Shown: positions 35,563 to 45,297, numbered from the stretch's first letter. The stretch is 64,000 nt of DNA from Rossellomorea marisflavi (GCA_003667865.1 CP033051.1:755501-819500); one strand, 5' to 3'. The notes: generated by a model not told the origin, from the letters alone. A program made the numbers and translations.

Positions 35563-36228
35563 ATGCATCATTTTCTTACATTGTTAAAAGGGCTTCGACA
35601 GCCAACGTATTATTTTACGAAGCTACAAGATATGAACACGTACAGAGGATTGAACGTAGCGACCGTGATCGTCATCCTTCTTTCCGGATTCATATTTGGA
35701 CTTTCCGCTCTTTTTGGAACAGGAATGAGTCCGTTATCAAAGGATCTAACATCACTTGCAGCAGCAGATTTTGAAACAGAGAAGCTTCTCTTTGTAGGTG
35801 GACGGGTACTACTAGGCTTCCTATACGCAGCATTTATGATATACATCCCCGCTTTAATTTTCTGGACGCTTGCTGAAGAGGGGCTATATCGCAGACTTGT
35901 TATCGTGCAGCATTTCGTAGTGCTTGTTCTTTTACTAGAAAAAGTTACATGGATTCCGCTATTTACGTACCTTTCTGTCAGCTGGTTTTCCTCACCGTTC
36001 TCACTCGGTGTGATTGCCCAATACATAACAGACATCCCATGGTGGATTTATTTCCTTGGATGCATCTCGCTTTTCAAATTATGGGTAATATATTTACAAT
36101 TCCAAGGATTGAAACGATTAATCGACATGAAGAAAATCACAATGATTCTCTCCATTCTTTTACTGAACATCGTCCTTTGGTGTGTGACGGCTTTACTTGC
36201 GTACATTGATTTTACAACGATTCTATAA
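35563..36228 (+). CDS. Yip1-like membrane protein (221 aa)
   Basis: Five hydrophobic segments (for example VATVIVILLSGFIFGLSALFG, LLGFLYAAFMIYIPALIFWTLA, ITMILSILLLNIVLWCVTALLAY). The layout, a polar N-terminus and a Trp/Phe-rich middle, resembles the Yip1/YIPF domain of Bacillus proteins. GGAGG is 9 nt before ATG 35563. The HlyD-like gene follows after 23 nt on the same strand, so the two are probably a transport-related pair: membrane subunit plus adaptor. The substrate is unknown. Confidence 0.65.
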   Translation: MHHFLTLLKGLRQPTYYFTKLQDMNTYRGLNVATVIVILLSGFIFGLSALFGTGMSPLSKDLTSLAAADFETEKLLFVGGRVLLGFLYAAFMIYIPALIFWTLAEEGLYRRLVIVQHFVVLVLLLEKVTWIPLFTYLSVSWFSSPFSLGVIAQYITDIPWWIYFLGCISLFKLWVIYLQFQGLKRLIDMKKITMILSILLLNIVLWCVTALLAYIDFTTIL

Positions 36229-36251
36229 CAAATGAAGCAAAGGCTGTGAAC

Positions 36252-37487
36252 ATGATGAAACAAAAAAGATTGCTGATTATCGGTCTTACCCTTGTGTTTC
36301 TTGGTGTCAATTTTTATCTTATTGAAAAGGCCAATAGCAAGGTAGATCGTACCGTTTATATAAAAAATTGGTTTGAAACGACCGAAAAGGATTTAGCGAA
36401 AACACTTGAAAAAGAAGGGGTTATTGCGTCCTCTGAAGAGCATCACGTATATTTCAATGATGAAATGGGTGCGTTTAATGGCTTCCTTGTTGAAGAGGGT
36501 GACACTGTAGCGGTTGGAGCACCGCTTTATGAGTATGTTGCAACAGATATTGATGAACAGCGTCGGCGGTTGGAGTCCGAGATAGAACAGCTGCAGGATG
36601 AGATCATGAGTATTGAGGCATATATTCGTGAGCTTGAACAGCTCGAGTTCACATTATCATCCCTTCCTAGCAGTAGCCCTAAAGACGATGATGAAGCAGT
36701 CGAGTCAAATGTAGAGACCGAATTTGGTTTAAAGAAAGATATTGCAGCATATGATTTGGAAATTAGCCGTCTCGAAAATCAAATTGATAATCTGGAGCGC
36801 CAGGTATTAGACTTGGATATGAATAGTGCAAGTTTGACCGTCCAAAGTGATGTAGCAGGTGTTATTAAAAAGGTATCACATTCTGTTGAAAATCCACTGA
36901 TTACGATCGTCTCAGATTCACCGGTTGTTTCTGGAAAACTTACAGAAAAAGAGTCATTTGAAATCAGTCCAGAAATGCGCGCTGAAATCCGTTCTGAGCA
37001 TCATGATGAATTTATGTCTGGAATAGTTTTAGAAGTAGCTGAAATGCCAAAGAACGATCCTGATGTTGACCAAGAAAGTGTCTATCCTTTTACCGTCACC
37101 TTTGATGTTCCTGAAGTTCCGTTATTAAAGGGCTATCATGTCGATGTCTCGATCGTTGTTGAGGAAGCCACCGGTGCTGTAACAGTACCATCAGCAAGCC
37201 TTGTAAAAGAAGGAGCATTAACATACGTATGGTTGATTACAGATAGCGGCCGTTTGGAGAAAAGAGAAGTTGAAACGGGCCTTGAGGTCAATGGAGTGCA
37301 GCAAATCACTACTGGGGTTGAAGCAGGCGAGCACTACATTGTGAACCCAGATGAATTGAAAAACGCCTTTGATACCTCACGATTCTCAACACCACTAAAA
37401 TGGGACAATCTAAGCTGGACAAACCTAAAAGGAACAGACAAAACAACCATTTACAAACATATTCTATATGGAATATTAGAACGATAA
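36252..37487 (+). CDS. HlyD/MFP-type adaptor with long coiled coil (411 aa)
   Basis: N-terminal anchor (RLLIIGLTLVFLGVNFYLIEKAN). A lipoyl-like half-motif (NGFLVEEGDTVAVGAPLYEY) precedes a long coiled-coil hairpin (residues about 95-190, rich in Glu/Leu) and the second lipoyl half (VQSDVAGVIKKVSHSV). The end (GAVTVPSASLVKEGALTYVWLI) is the membrane-proximal domain typical of RND/ABC membrane-fusion proteins. ATG 36252 is used because AAAGG lies upstream; a GTG is 6 nt before it. It may work with the Yip1-like protein or an ABC exporter encoded elsewhere. Confidence 0.8.
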   Translation: MMKQKRLLIIGLTLVFLGVNFYLIEKANSKVDRTVYIKNWFETTEKDLAKTLEKEGVIASSEEHHVYFNDEMGAFNGFLVEEGDTVAVGAPLYEYVATDIDEQRRRLESEIEQLQDEIMSIEAYIRELEQLEFTLSSLPSSSPKDDDEAVESNVETEFGLKKDIAAYDLEISRLENQIDNLERQVLDLDMNSASLTVQSDVAGVIKKVSHSVENPLITIVSDSPVVSGKLTEKESFEISPEMRAEIRSEHHDEFMSGIVLEVAEMPKNDPDVDQESVYPFTVTFDVPEVPLLKGYHVDVSIVVEEATGAVTVPSASLVKEGALTYVWLITDSGRLEKREVETGLEVNGVQQITTGVEAGEHYIVNPDELKNAFDTSRFSTPLKWDNLSWTNLKGTDKTTIYKHILYGILER

Positions 37488-37493
37488 TTATGT

Positions 37494-37565
37494 AGAGGGA
37501 CGGACCTTGCTTAATCGAACGTGCTTTAGAGCAGCATGTTCGGTTGAAGCAAGGTCCGTCCCTCT
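37494..37565. terminator. Long REP hairpin downstream of the adaptor gene
   Basis: AGAGGGACGGACCTTGCTT and its complement form the outer stem; ATCGAAC.TGCT and AGCATGTTCGGTT extend it inward. Total span 72 bases, ending near TTATTATT. It sits 7 nt after the stop codon, so it probably terminates transcription. Confidence 0.75.
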
Positions 37566-37636
37566 TATTATTGGATAAACTTACATACTCCTTTTTGAAA
37601 GACTCATACTAAGGGTACTAACACGGAAGGAGTTTT

Positions 37637-39289
37637 ATGATGAAACGTTATCGGTTGATGAAGCGATTGTCCATTGTTGTTATTTTGATTTCTATTCTGG
37701 CCATAGTGAATCCTAAGACTTGCGTGTTTGCTGAAGGTCCGAAGAATGTGATTTTGCTTATTATGGATGGGACCAGCTCAGATGCTGTCACCCTTTCACG
37801 CTGGTATAAAGGAAGCTCCCTTGCCTTGGATGAGATTGTTGTCGGGGGTGTTCGAACCTATTCAGATGCATCAGCAATCACCGATTCTGCCGCTGCCGGA
37901 ACAGCGATGGCGACTGGCTATAAAACACTTGCTGATCGTATTGGTATGATTCCGTTGAATGGTCAGAAGAGGTCCGTCCCTACAAAGACGGTTTTGGAGG
38001 CAGCGAAGGAGATGGGGTATGCGACGGGGGTTGTGGCGACTTCGCCTGTTCAGCATGCGACTCCGGCTGCGTTTACGTCGCATGTGGAGGATCGGGACCA
38101 GTTTGGGGATATTGGGGAGCAGCAGGTGTATCAAGGGCTTGATGTTGTGTTAGGTGGCGGGAAGGCTTGGCTTCAGCCCCAACAGGAGGGCAAGGTTCGT
38201 GATGATAATGGGATGCTGAAGACGAAGGAGATTAGTCGTGAGGATGGCGAAGACCTCATTGGCGTCATTAAGGATAACGGCTATTCATATGTAGAGGATC
38301 GAGAGCAATTATTTTCTTTAAAAACCCCTGCAAAGCTTTGGGGTGCTTTTGCCAATGAGGATCTTGCTTATGAATTTGATCGAGTAGCCTTACACCCGAA
38401 ACAGCCTTCACTATCAGACATGACAAGTAAGGCAATCGACGTCTTATCCCAGAACAAAAAAGGCTTCTTTCTTATGGTTGAAGGAAGCAAAATTGACTGG
38501 GCTGCACATCAAAATGACCCCGTTGGCATGATTAGTGATGTGTTAAGCTTTGATGCTGCTGTTTCAAAGGCATTACAATTTGCTAGAACGAATGAAAACA
38601 CGATGGTGATAGCGGTCACAGATCATGGAAATAGCGGATTAACAATCGGAAACAAATCCACTAATAAGGATTACAAGACACAACCAGTTGAGAATTTCAT
38701 TAAACCTTTAAAGGAAGCTGATTTAACGGTTGAAGGAGCAATCTCGTTATTAAAAGAGGATCGATCTAATATCGAAGAAGTACTCGCTTCTTACGGGTTA
38801 TCCAATTTATCTAAAAAAGAATGGTGTCATGTAAGAGAAGCGAAGAAGATTCGTGACTTAGAGGATGAAATGGTGAAGATGCTCGCCAAGAGAGCACAGC
38901 TCGGATTTACAACCCATGGTCATACAGGAGAAGATGTCTTTTTATACGCTTATGGTCCAGGAAAGCCGACAGGTCTTATTGATAATACAGACATAGCCAA
39001 ATCAATCGCGAGCTATATGGGGCTTCCTAGTATGAGTGAGCTTTTTCAAAAAGGATATCTTGATGCAACAGAGTATTTTAAGCAGAAGGGATATGATGTT
39101 GATCTTTCAAAAGAAGAACGTCAAAATCCAGAGCTTGTACTAAAAAATGGCGCGAACGAAATTCGCATTCCTGAAAATAAAAATTTTCTCCTCCTTAATA
39201 ACAAAAAGGTTGAGCTAGAAGGAGTAAATGTTTTTAACGGAAATACCTTTTATATCCGGTTATCAGATGAAACTGCTAATCGATTTTGA
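37637..39289 (+). CDS. Secreted alkaline phosphatase (PhoA family)
   Basis: 550 residues. Signal peptide (IVVILISILAIVNPKTCVFA). Metal-binding and nucleophile residues are present: ILLIMDGTSSDAV, the nucleophile Ser in SAITDSAAAGTAMATG, VEGSKIDWAAHQND, AVTDHGNSG and FTTHGHTGEDVF. It removes phosphate from organic esters outside the cell, a phosphate-starvation function in relatives. AAGGAGT precedes ATG 37637. Odd: an REP core (37970-37981) lies in frame, and the ~250 bp after it are much more G-rich in codon choice than the rest. Confidence 0.92.
   Translation: MMKRYRLMKRLSIVVILISILAIVNPKTCVFAEGPKNVILLIMDGTSSDAVTLSRWYKGSSLALDEIVVGGVRTYSDASAITDSAAAGTAMATGYKTLADRIGMIPLNGQKRSVPTKTVLEAAKEMGYATGVVATSPVQHATPAAFTSHVEDRDQFGDIGEQQVYQGLDVVLGGGKAWLQPQQEGKVRDDNGMLKTKEISREDGEDLIGVIKDNGYSYVEDREQLFSLKTPAKLWGAFANEDLAYEFDRVALHPKQPSLSDMTSKAIDVLSQNKKGFFLMVEGSKIDWAAHQNDPVGMISDVLSFDAAVSKALQFARTNENTMVIAVTDHGNSGLTIGNKSTNKDYKTQPVENFIKPLKEADLTVEGAISLLKEDRSNIEEVLASYGLSNLSKKEWCHVREAKKIRDLEDEMVKMLAKRAQLGFTTHGHTGEDVFLYAYGPGKPTGLIDNTDIAKSIASYMGLPSMSELFQKGYLDATEYFKQKGYDVDLSKEERQNPELVLKNGANEIRIPENKNFLLLNNKKVELEGVNVFNGNTFYIRLSDETANRF
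37970..37981. repeat. REP half-site inside the alkaline phosphatase gene
   Basis: AGGTCCGTCCCT, in frame, encoding part of KRSVPTKT. It is the only REP core found inside a recognised enzyme domain here. Confidence 0.75.
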
Positions 39290-39507
39290 TTGACTTGTAC
39301 CAGGTACGGTCTGTGCTATCGTATCTGGTATACACCACATATGTTTAATTATTGTTCAACTACCTCATTTGTAAATCTTCCACTTTTTGGCCGTTCCTGT
39401 TCCTTTCTCCCCCCTGATTGCGTTATAATAAAAGAATGTGAAATTTGCCTATTTTATACTTTTTATCATAGATTTTTGTTCTATTTTACTATAGGGGAGG
39501 GTTCTTC

Positions 39508-41154
39508 ATGTCGTTTCAACTTCAGGAGCTTGAAGATAAGCTAAGTCCATTGCGTCAGTCTCTAGAGAAGGAATTGTTGCCAACTCGTGAGGATGATCAA
39601 AAGCTTGTGCAGAAGGGCCTTATTTTGTTTCGTCAGCACCTTGTTTCAAACGTAAAAGTGCGTGAGGACGAGGCGATTGCTGAAGTTCAAGATGTTACCC
39701 CAGTACACGTTCGACTTGATTTTCATTTTCCACTATTGAGTAAGTGTTCGTGCCCGCAAAAGCCTTGGTGTCGTCACCGGTTAGCGACCTTTTTCATGCT
39801 GTATAACAAGGTGGGTCGTGTGAACGATTGGGTTGAAGATTGGCGTGACGGTGCACAACAAGCAGATGTGTCTGGTGAACCAAATAAGCAAGCGGCTCTT
39901 CAGGATCTGATCAAAAAGCATGGTGGTCTTAAAAAGGCAAGCGAGTTATTGCAGGAGCAGCAATCTCGAGGGGAAACTCCTGAAGAATGGTGGAGCTTTT
40001 TTGGAACAGTGCTTTATGAGGAAGACTATGAACTACTAGAACGCCAAGCTTATATGATTGATATACATATTCAAAACTTTTACAAGCGCTTTATGAGAAA
40101 GTCGCCGCTTGAAACCGAATGGAAGCCATTGTACCAGTTGTATGCTTCTTTTTACTTGTTCCAGGAGATTGATGCGTTTATCCATCGAAGTGAACGGACG
40201 TTCCGTGATCCGCATAGCTTGTACGAATATCTTTTAGCTGAAATGGAATTTGCCGTGAAGCGTTTGTCTGTACACGCATTGCCGTTCCGCTTTGACCCGT
40301 TTATTTCATTTTTGAAAGATAAAACAGAAGAGCTTAGTCTTTCAACAGAGCAGAGTACCCTTGCGAAGGCAGAGGTGTACCGTTACCTTTGGTATTATCT
40401 ATTCAAAAAGAAGCAGTGGCGCCAGCAGGAAATTGATCGTCTGGAAGGGTTACAGTCTGAAGAGGACGTGTTCCATTCACTAGCACTGTTGCATCAATAT
40501 ATTTTGATTGAGAACCGTAGTGAGATTGAAGCCATTTTGAAGAAACTAGGTGCTGCGATTGTACCGTATTCTGACTTTTGGATTGAGCAATTGTTCTCGA
40601 TGAAAAAGTATGACCTTGGTACCTTTTTATTAAAGCAGCTACAAGCGAAGATTCCTCAATACTTGCAGAGTCTGAGGGAATATGAGGCGTCTCAGTTTAG
40701 TCGATGGTTTTTACAGACCATGCCGCTTGATTACATGATTGAGCATGAAGCGACTATGCTGAAGGAGCTATTGGAGAACATGCTTCCGTACAGCTTTTAT
40801 ACGTATAATGATTTACTCTTGCATTCTCGGTCATTTAAGCAATGGGTTGAGCTGCAAAAGTATATGAATTATAGCCTCCAGGAGATGGAGGGATTAGGGC
40901 TGAAGGATATCGCGAAGGAAAGCCCTCAGTATGTGCTCCCACTCTATCATAATGGCATTATGCATTATATTGAACAGAAAAACCGTGACAGCTATCGCCT
41001 TGCCGTTCGCTACTTAAAGAGGCTGCGTACGGCTTATAAAAAGCTCAAGCGTACAGAGCAATGGGATATTTATTTTGAGTTTATTTTAGAAAAGACGAAA
41101 CGACTTCGCGCATTTCAGGAAGAGTGCAGAAAGGGTAAGTTACTCGATGCTTAA
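39508..41154 (+). CDS. ywqB: SWIM zinc-finger protein YwqB
   Basis: 548 residues. The SWIM zinc finger is at residues 80-90 (KCSCPQKPWCRH: C-x-C-x5-C-x-H). The rest is helical (for example LAEMEFAVKRLSVHAL and ELLENMLPYSFYTY) without known catalytic residues. It matches B. subtilis YwqB. GGGGAGG precedes ATG 39508. It overlaps the SNF2 gene by 8 nt; SWIM proteins commonly pair with SNF2 ATPases, so a DNA repair or remodelling complex is likely. This is inference from context. Confidence 0.92.
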   Translation: MSFQLQELEDKLSPLRQSLEKELLPTREDDQKLVQKGLILFRQHLVSNVKVREDEAIAEVQDVTPVHVRLDFHFPLLSKCSCPQKPWCRHRLATFFMLYNKVGRVNDWVEDWRDGAQQADVSGEPNKQAALQDLIKKHGGLKKASELLQEQQSRGETPEEWWSFFGTVLYEEDYELLERQAYMIDIHIQNFYKRFMRKSPLETEWKPLYQLYASFYLFQEIDAFIHRSERTFRDPHSLYEYLLAEMEFAVKRLSVHALPFRFDPFISFLKDKTEELSLSTEQSTLAKAEVYRYLWYYLFKKKQWRQQEIDRLEGLQSEEDVFHSLALLHQYILIENRSEIEAILKKLGAAIVPYSDFWIEQLFSMKKYDLGTFLLKQLQAKIPQYLQSLREYEASQFSRWFLQTMPLDYMIEHEATMLKELLENMLPYSFYTYNDLLLHSRSFKQWVELQKYMNYSLQEMEGLGLKDIAKESPQYVLPLYHNGIMHYIEQKNRDSYRLAVRYLKRLRTAYKKLKRTEQWDIYFEFILEKTKRLRAFQEECRKGKLLDA

Positions 41155-43960
41155 ACGATCAACGATACACGTCGATATTAGTTTCATAGACAATGGGCGT
41201 TTTTTGATTCGCGCGGTTAACGACGATGGCGAATTTCTCGCACCGAACGAGTGGAAAAGTCAGCTGTTTTTATGGCATGAGGAGAGCTTCTTCGGAACGA
41301 TCCTTGAGAAAGATTCTGAAGGGATTGTGGTCAGTAGCTGGGAGCTTGTTACACTTCTGTCTCATGAAGGCTTTAGTAGTATGATCGATTGGGGCTGGGG
41401 TGAGCGTGGTGACGCCTATCTAGCTATTGCCCCTGTACTTCTTGATGCAATTGAGTCAGGGAAATGGGTTCCTCGTTTTGATCAGTGGCGGGCAGAAGGA
41501 CTTTCCTTTCAGGTTCCAGATGATGTTTGGGGGGAGTTCCCGGAAGAGTTCTGGCAGGAAACGCTTCAAGATCAAACGAAAAAAGAGTTATTCCGAGAGC
41601 TGTTTCAGCATGCAGTAAAACAATCAATGAAAAGCAGCCAGCATTCGATTTGGGGAAGAATTCAAAAGCTTGAAGAAAGTACGTTAACGTCAGAGGAGTT
41701 ATCGGCTTATTTTGATGAGGAAAAATGGAGTGAATGGACAGGGTTAAAAGAGAGTATCCTCCCTTTTACATTAGGTCTACGGATTTCAGAGCCTGTCGAG
41801 GATGGTGATTCGTGGGAGCTGGAAACGATTCTACGTGATCGCCAAAAGGTAGATCGTGTTTTTTCGCTTGATGATGCGAAGCTGCCCCGAAATTGGAAAA
41901 CGTATATGCCTGAGATTCAGGAGGAACAAGCCCGTTGGATGCAGATGATGCCTCTTTTACGTGAGAAGGATGGTAGCTTGCGCGTCTGGCTTGATGACCA
42001 TGATGCGTGGGATTTTCTTTCAGTCTTAAGTGAGAAGCTGATTTCTTTAGATGTTGAGATTCTTTTGCCTTCATGGTGGGAGGCTGTTAAGGACGCTCAA
42101 ATGTCGGTAAAAGCCAAGCTAAAAAACACAGACACGAGCTATCGTCCATCGTTTGTTGGGTTGAATGCAATGCTTGATTTTGACTGGCGTTTGTCGATGA
42201 ACGGCGTCGAGCTGTCGGAGGATGATTTCCGGAAGCTTGTGTTGGAAAAGCAGCGTCTTGTGAAAATACGTGGACAATGGATGAAGCTTGATCCTGCGAT
42301 GATTCGTCGCATTCAGCAGATGATGACAAAGGCGAAGGAAGAAGGCATTTCAATTCGCGATATGCTTGAGCAGGAGCTTGTGCCACGGGATCATGATGAA
42401 GATGCCGTTGGAGCAGATGAGGACTATGATCCGTATCAGTTTGCTCGCATTCAGCTTGAGCTTGACCGTTCGTTGAAAAAACTGATTCATCAGCTGCGAA
42501 ATGCATCGGAGATTCCGCTTGAGAAGGTATCTACTACGTTCCAAGGAGAGCTACGACCGTACCAGCATCTTGGAATGAGCTGGATGTTATTTTTACGGAA
42601 GTACGGGTTTGGTGCTTGTTTAGCTGATGATATGGGACTTGGTAAAACGGTTCAGCTGATCAACTACTTGCTGCGTGTGAAGGAAACTGAGGATGTAGAA
42701 ATGCCTGCGTTGATTATCGCGCCGACATCTGTTCTTGGCAACTGGCAGCGTGAGATTGATAAATTTGCGCCTAGCTTGAAGGTCTGGCTTCATTATGGAA
42801 GCAATCGTTTAAAGGATGAGGAATTTAAGGCAAAGCTCTCGGAAGTAGATGTTGTGATTACTTCTTATGGGCTATCGCATATTGATTATGAAGAGCTATC
42901 TAGTGTGGAATGGAGCTCTATTTCTCTTGATGAGGCCCAAAATATCAAGAACTCTAATACAAAGCAGTCTCGTGCGATTCGAAAGTTAACCGGAAAGCAT
43001 CATATTGCCTTGACGGGTACTCCGATGGAAAACCGATTGTCAGAGCTATGGTCGATTTTTGATTTCTTAAATCATGGCTATCTTGGTGGATTTACACAGT
43101 TCCAGAAAAACTTTATTGCTCCTATTGAGAAGAATGAGGCAGAAGGGAAAATTGAGGAGCTTCAGGCAAAGATTCGTCCGTTCTTATTGCGTCGTACGAA
43201 GAAGGACCCTGAGGTTGAATTGAATTTACCTGATAAGCTGGAGCAGAAGGAATATTGTCCGCTTACTTCTGAACAGGCTTCTCTATATGAGCAGCTTGTA
43301 CAGGATACATTTGAGCAGGTTCGGACGGTGACCGGTTTTGAGCGTAAGGGATTAATTCTGCAGATGCTGAATCGCTTGAAGCAGCTTTGTAATCATCCGG
43401 CACTGTACTTAAAGGAGACCAATCCGGAGGAGATTCTCGGGCGTTCAGAAAAAATGGGCATCTTAAAGGATATTGTTGAGACTGCACTGGATTCTGGTGA
43501 GGGCTGTATTGTATTTACACAGTATATCTCGATGGGTGAAATGATTCAGCAGGTGATTAAAAAGGAATTTGGCGTTGATGTACCGTTCTTGAACGGAAGT
43601 ACCTCAAAGCAGCAGCGTGACTCGTTAGTTGAACGTTTCCAGAACGGCGAGTTCCCGATCTTTTTATTATCCTTAAAGGCTGGAGGTACCGGCTTGAACT
43701 TAACGGCTGCCAACCATGTCATTCACTATGATCGTTGGTGGAATCCAGCAATCGAGAACCAAGCAACAGACCGTGCTTATCGAATTGGGCAAAAACGATT
43801 TGTCCATGTTCACAAATTGATTACAACAGGAACACTGGAAGAAAAAATCGACGCAATGCTTGAGAAAAAACAAGCATTGAATGATGAGATTATTCGTAGT
43901 GATCAGTGGATTACAGAGTTATCAGATCATGACTTAGAATCATTAATAACATTAGGATAA
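41147..43960 (+). CDS. ywqA: SNF2-family DNA-dependent ATPase YwqA
   Basis: 937 residues. An N-terminal ~480-residue part of the bacterial SNF2 type (ILPSWWEAVKDAQ, RIQQMMTKAKEEGISIRDML) precedes the ATPase: Walker A LADDMGLGKTVQLIN near 494, the Walker B DEAQ near 594, TGTPMENRLSELWSIFDFL, and the C-terminal helicase lobe with FLLSLKAGGTGLNLTAANHVIHYDRWWNPAIENQATDRAYRIGQ-type motifs (VI). No frameshift is seen. It starts 8 nt inside the ywqB end, so the two are translated together. Confidence 0.95.
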   Translation: MLKRSTIHVDISFIDNGRFLIRAVNDDGEFLAPNEWKSQLFLWHEESFFGTILEKDSEGIVVSSWELVTLLSHEGFSSMIDWGWGERGDAYLAIAPVLLDAIESGKWVPRFDQWRAEGLSFQVPDDVWGEFPEEFWQETLQDQTKKELFRELFQHAVKQSMKSSQHSIWGRIQKLEESTLTSEELSAYFDEEKWSEWTGLKESILPFTLGLRISEPVEDGDSWELETILRDRQKVDRVFSLDDAKLPRNWKTYMPEIQEEQARWMQMMPLLREKDGSLRVWLDDHDAWDFLSVLSEKLISLDVEILLPSWWEAVKDAQMSVKAKLKNTDTSYRPSFVGLNAMLDFDWRLSMNGVELSEDDFRKLVLEKQRLVKIRGQWMKLDPAMIRRIQQMMTKAKEEGISIRDMLEQELVPRDHDEDAVGADEDYDPYQFARIQLELDRSLKKLIHQLRNASEIPLEKVSTTFQGELRPYQHLGMSWMLFLRKYGFGACLADDMGLGKTVQLINYLLRVKETEDVEMPALIIAPTSVLGNWQREIDKFAPSLKVWLHYGSNRLKDEEFKAKLSEVDVVITSYGLSHIDYEELSSVEWSSISLDEAQNIKNSNTKQSRAIRKLTGKHHIALTGTPMENRLSELWSIFDFLNHGYLGGFTQFQKNFIAPIEKNEAEGKIEELQAKIRPFLLRRTKKDPEVELNLPDKLEQKEYCPLTSEQASLYEQLVQDTFEQVRTVTGFERKGLILQMLNRLKQLCNHPALYLKETNPEEILGRSEKMGILKDIVETALDSGEGCIVFTQYISMGEMIQQVIKKEFGVDVPFLNGSTSKQQRDSLVERFQNGEFPIFLLSLKAGGTGLNLTAANHVIHYDRWWNPAIENQATDRAYRIGQKRFVHVHKLITTGTLEEKIDAMLEKKQALNDEIIRSDQWITELSDHDLESLITLG

Positions 43961-44009
43961 GAGGGACGGACCTTCCATTTGCATGTAAATGGAGGCACGT
44001 CCCTTTTTT
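43961..44009. terminator. REP unit with hairpin, terminator of ywqA
   Basis: GAGGGACG, GACCTTCCATTT, GCATGT, AAATGGAGG, CACGTCCCTTTTTT. The palindromic hairpin and T-run lie directly at the ywqA stop codon. Confidence 0.75.
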
Positions 44010-44042
44010 ATGTAGGTACTTACCGGGTTTAGTATGTAATTT

Positions 44043-44060
44043 GAAGGTCCGTCCCTCTTC
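44043..44060. repeat. REP half-site
   Basis: GAAGGTCCGTCCCTCTTC, an arm pointing opposite to the unit at 43961. The two together resemble a larger inverted pair with a 35-base gap. Confidence 0.75.
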
Positions 44061-44065
44061 TTTCG

Positions 44066-44096
44066 AAAAAAAGGCCGGCCATGTTTTGCGGCCGAC
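44066..44096 (-). terminator. Terminator on the minus strand after the 64-aa gene
   Basis: CGGCC, about nine bases, GGCCG and then GCCTTTTTTT on the minus strand. It lies ~110 nt beyond the stop of the small gene at 44209. Confidence 0.6.
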
Positions 44097-44208
44097 GCTC
44101 AATATGTGGTAAGTAGAGGTTGTACGGATTACGTGGTTCAGAGATGTTTATATTTACGAAAGGAATTTAGAGGGAAGTAGGGGTTTTTTGAAACTACAAA
44201 ATTAGGAA

Positions 44209-44403
44209 TTAGTTTGTGATGAAAGAAAGAGATTTATTTCTGGAAGGTTTTTCGGGTCGTTGTGCTTGAGAGGTTTGGGCTTCAAGATCTTTTACTCTCT
44301 TTTCAAGGGTATACATTCGTACATTGAGGTATGCGATCTTCTTAATTAACTCTTCACAAAGGCTGTCTAATCGTTCCAGCCTTCTTTCCATGTTCGTATT
44401 CAA
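44209..44403 (-). CDS. Small coiled-coil protein (64 aa)
   Basis: TTG 44403 follows GGAGGTG with 5-nt spacing. Residues 5-45 are a heptad-type helix (RRLERLDSLCEELIKKIAYL, TLEKRVKDLEAQ) suitable for coiled-coil pairing; the tail is Ser/Arg-rich. It is read directly after ssbB in the same direction (20-nt gap), which suggests cotranscription with the competence gene. Similar small proteins accompany ssbB in Bacillus; no function is known to me. Confidence 0.6.
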   Translation of the reverse strand: MNTNMERRLERLDSLCEELIKKIAYLNVRMYTLEKRVKDLEAQTSQAQRPEKPSRNKSLSFITN

Positions 44404-44423
44404 TGATTCACCTCCGTTACACG

Positions 44424-44816
44424 CTAGAATACGGGTTCTGGCCTTGTGGAGTCTTGGTTGCTAGAGTTTGAATTTGAATCAACTTCAAAGCTTGATGGTT
44501 TGCTGTCTAGGAACTTGACTGTGTTTGCAACGACCTCTGTTACATAGACCCGCTTGCCTTCAGCATTCTCATAGTTCCTTGTTTGGATCTGCCCAACAAC
44601 GCCAAGAACGGATCCCTTTTGACAATACTTCGCGGTATTCTCTGCAGCCCGTCCCCAGAGCGTACACAGAACAAAATCGGTATCGTATTGTCCTTGCTGA
44701 TTTTTAAATTTGCGGTTCAATGCAATCGTCACATTTAACACAGGCTTTTGCTCCGGAGTCAGCTTTAAATCTGGATCCTTCGTCAGCCTTCCGACTAATG
44801 TTACCTGATTGATCAA
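44424..44816 (-). CDS. ssbB: Single-stranded DNA-binding protein SsbB
   Basis: 130 residues with the OB fold of the SSB family: INQVTLVGRLTKDPDLKLT, VTIALNRKF, FVLCTLWGRAAENTAKYCQKGS and YVTEVVANTVKFLD. It is longer than B. subtilis SsbB (113 aa) by a Ser/Asn-rich tail. It lacks the acidic DDDLPF tip of SsbA. SsbB protects incoming DNA during competence. The region upstream is AT-rich and might hold a ComK box, but a clean AAAA-N5-TTTT pair is not seen. Confidence 0.92.
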   Translation of the reverse strand: MINQVTLVGRLTKDPDLKLTPEQKPVLNVTIALNRKFKNQQGQYDTDFVLCTLWGRAAENTAKYCQKGSVLGVVGQIQTRNYENAEGKRVYVTEVVANTVKFLDSKPSSFEVDSNSNSSNQDSTRPEPVF

Positions 44817-44997
44817 TCTTATTTATACCTCCTTTCTTTGGTGTTATTAACAGCTTATCGGGTTCTATTATTGATGTAAAATCAGTAAAACAAAAAATTA
44901 GAGGGAAATTGGTACTAAATTTTTGAATTTCACTTAGGAGGATTTAAAGAATTGTAGACTTTTAAATCATGAATTTATAAAATACAACTCTCTATCA

Positions 44998-45297
44998 TTA
45001 TATAATCGTTGCAATCCAAAAACCATGAAGGAAGCACGTTATCGTATAACCAAAAGCAGCGAATACAGATACCCATACTAAACTAACTGAACACTTTCGG
45101 TTATTAAGAGCGTTTCCGATTACCAATAATATAACTGATAAGCCGATTTTAATCATTAGGAACAATAGTGGGCTTGCTGCAAATAACTTGTTCATAAGAG
45201 GGTTTGCTTCTTCTATAATGGAGTAGTGTAGTCCAAAGAAAGTGAATCCTGCATCTAATACGTTTAAAATCGCTATATAGAACAATAATTTCTTCAT
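44998..45297 (-). CDS. DUF5658-type small membrane protein (99 aa)
   Basis: Three hydrophobic segments. The opening ILNVLDAGFTFFGLHYSIIEEANPLM, with the Asp and the E-x-N-P-L-M block, matches the DUF5658 family of small membrane proteins. No ribosome binding site of note is visible, but the start ATG is unambiguous. It stands alone on the minus strand. Function unknown. Confidence 0.75.
   Translation of the reverse strand: MKKLLFYIAILNVLDAGFTFFGLHYSIIEEANPLMNKLFAASPLLFLMIKIGLSVILLVIGNALNNRKCSVSLVWVSVFAAFGYTITCFLHGFWIATII

Noticed and set aside
37871..38153. Long frames on both strands inside the alkaline phosphatase gene
   Set aside because: Arg/Leu/Met-rich shadows caused by the G-rich codon patch; they lack start sites.
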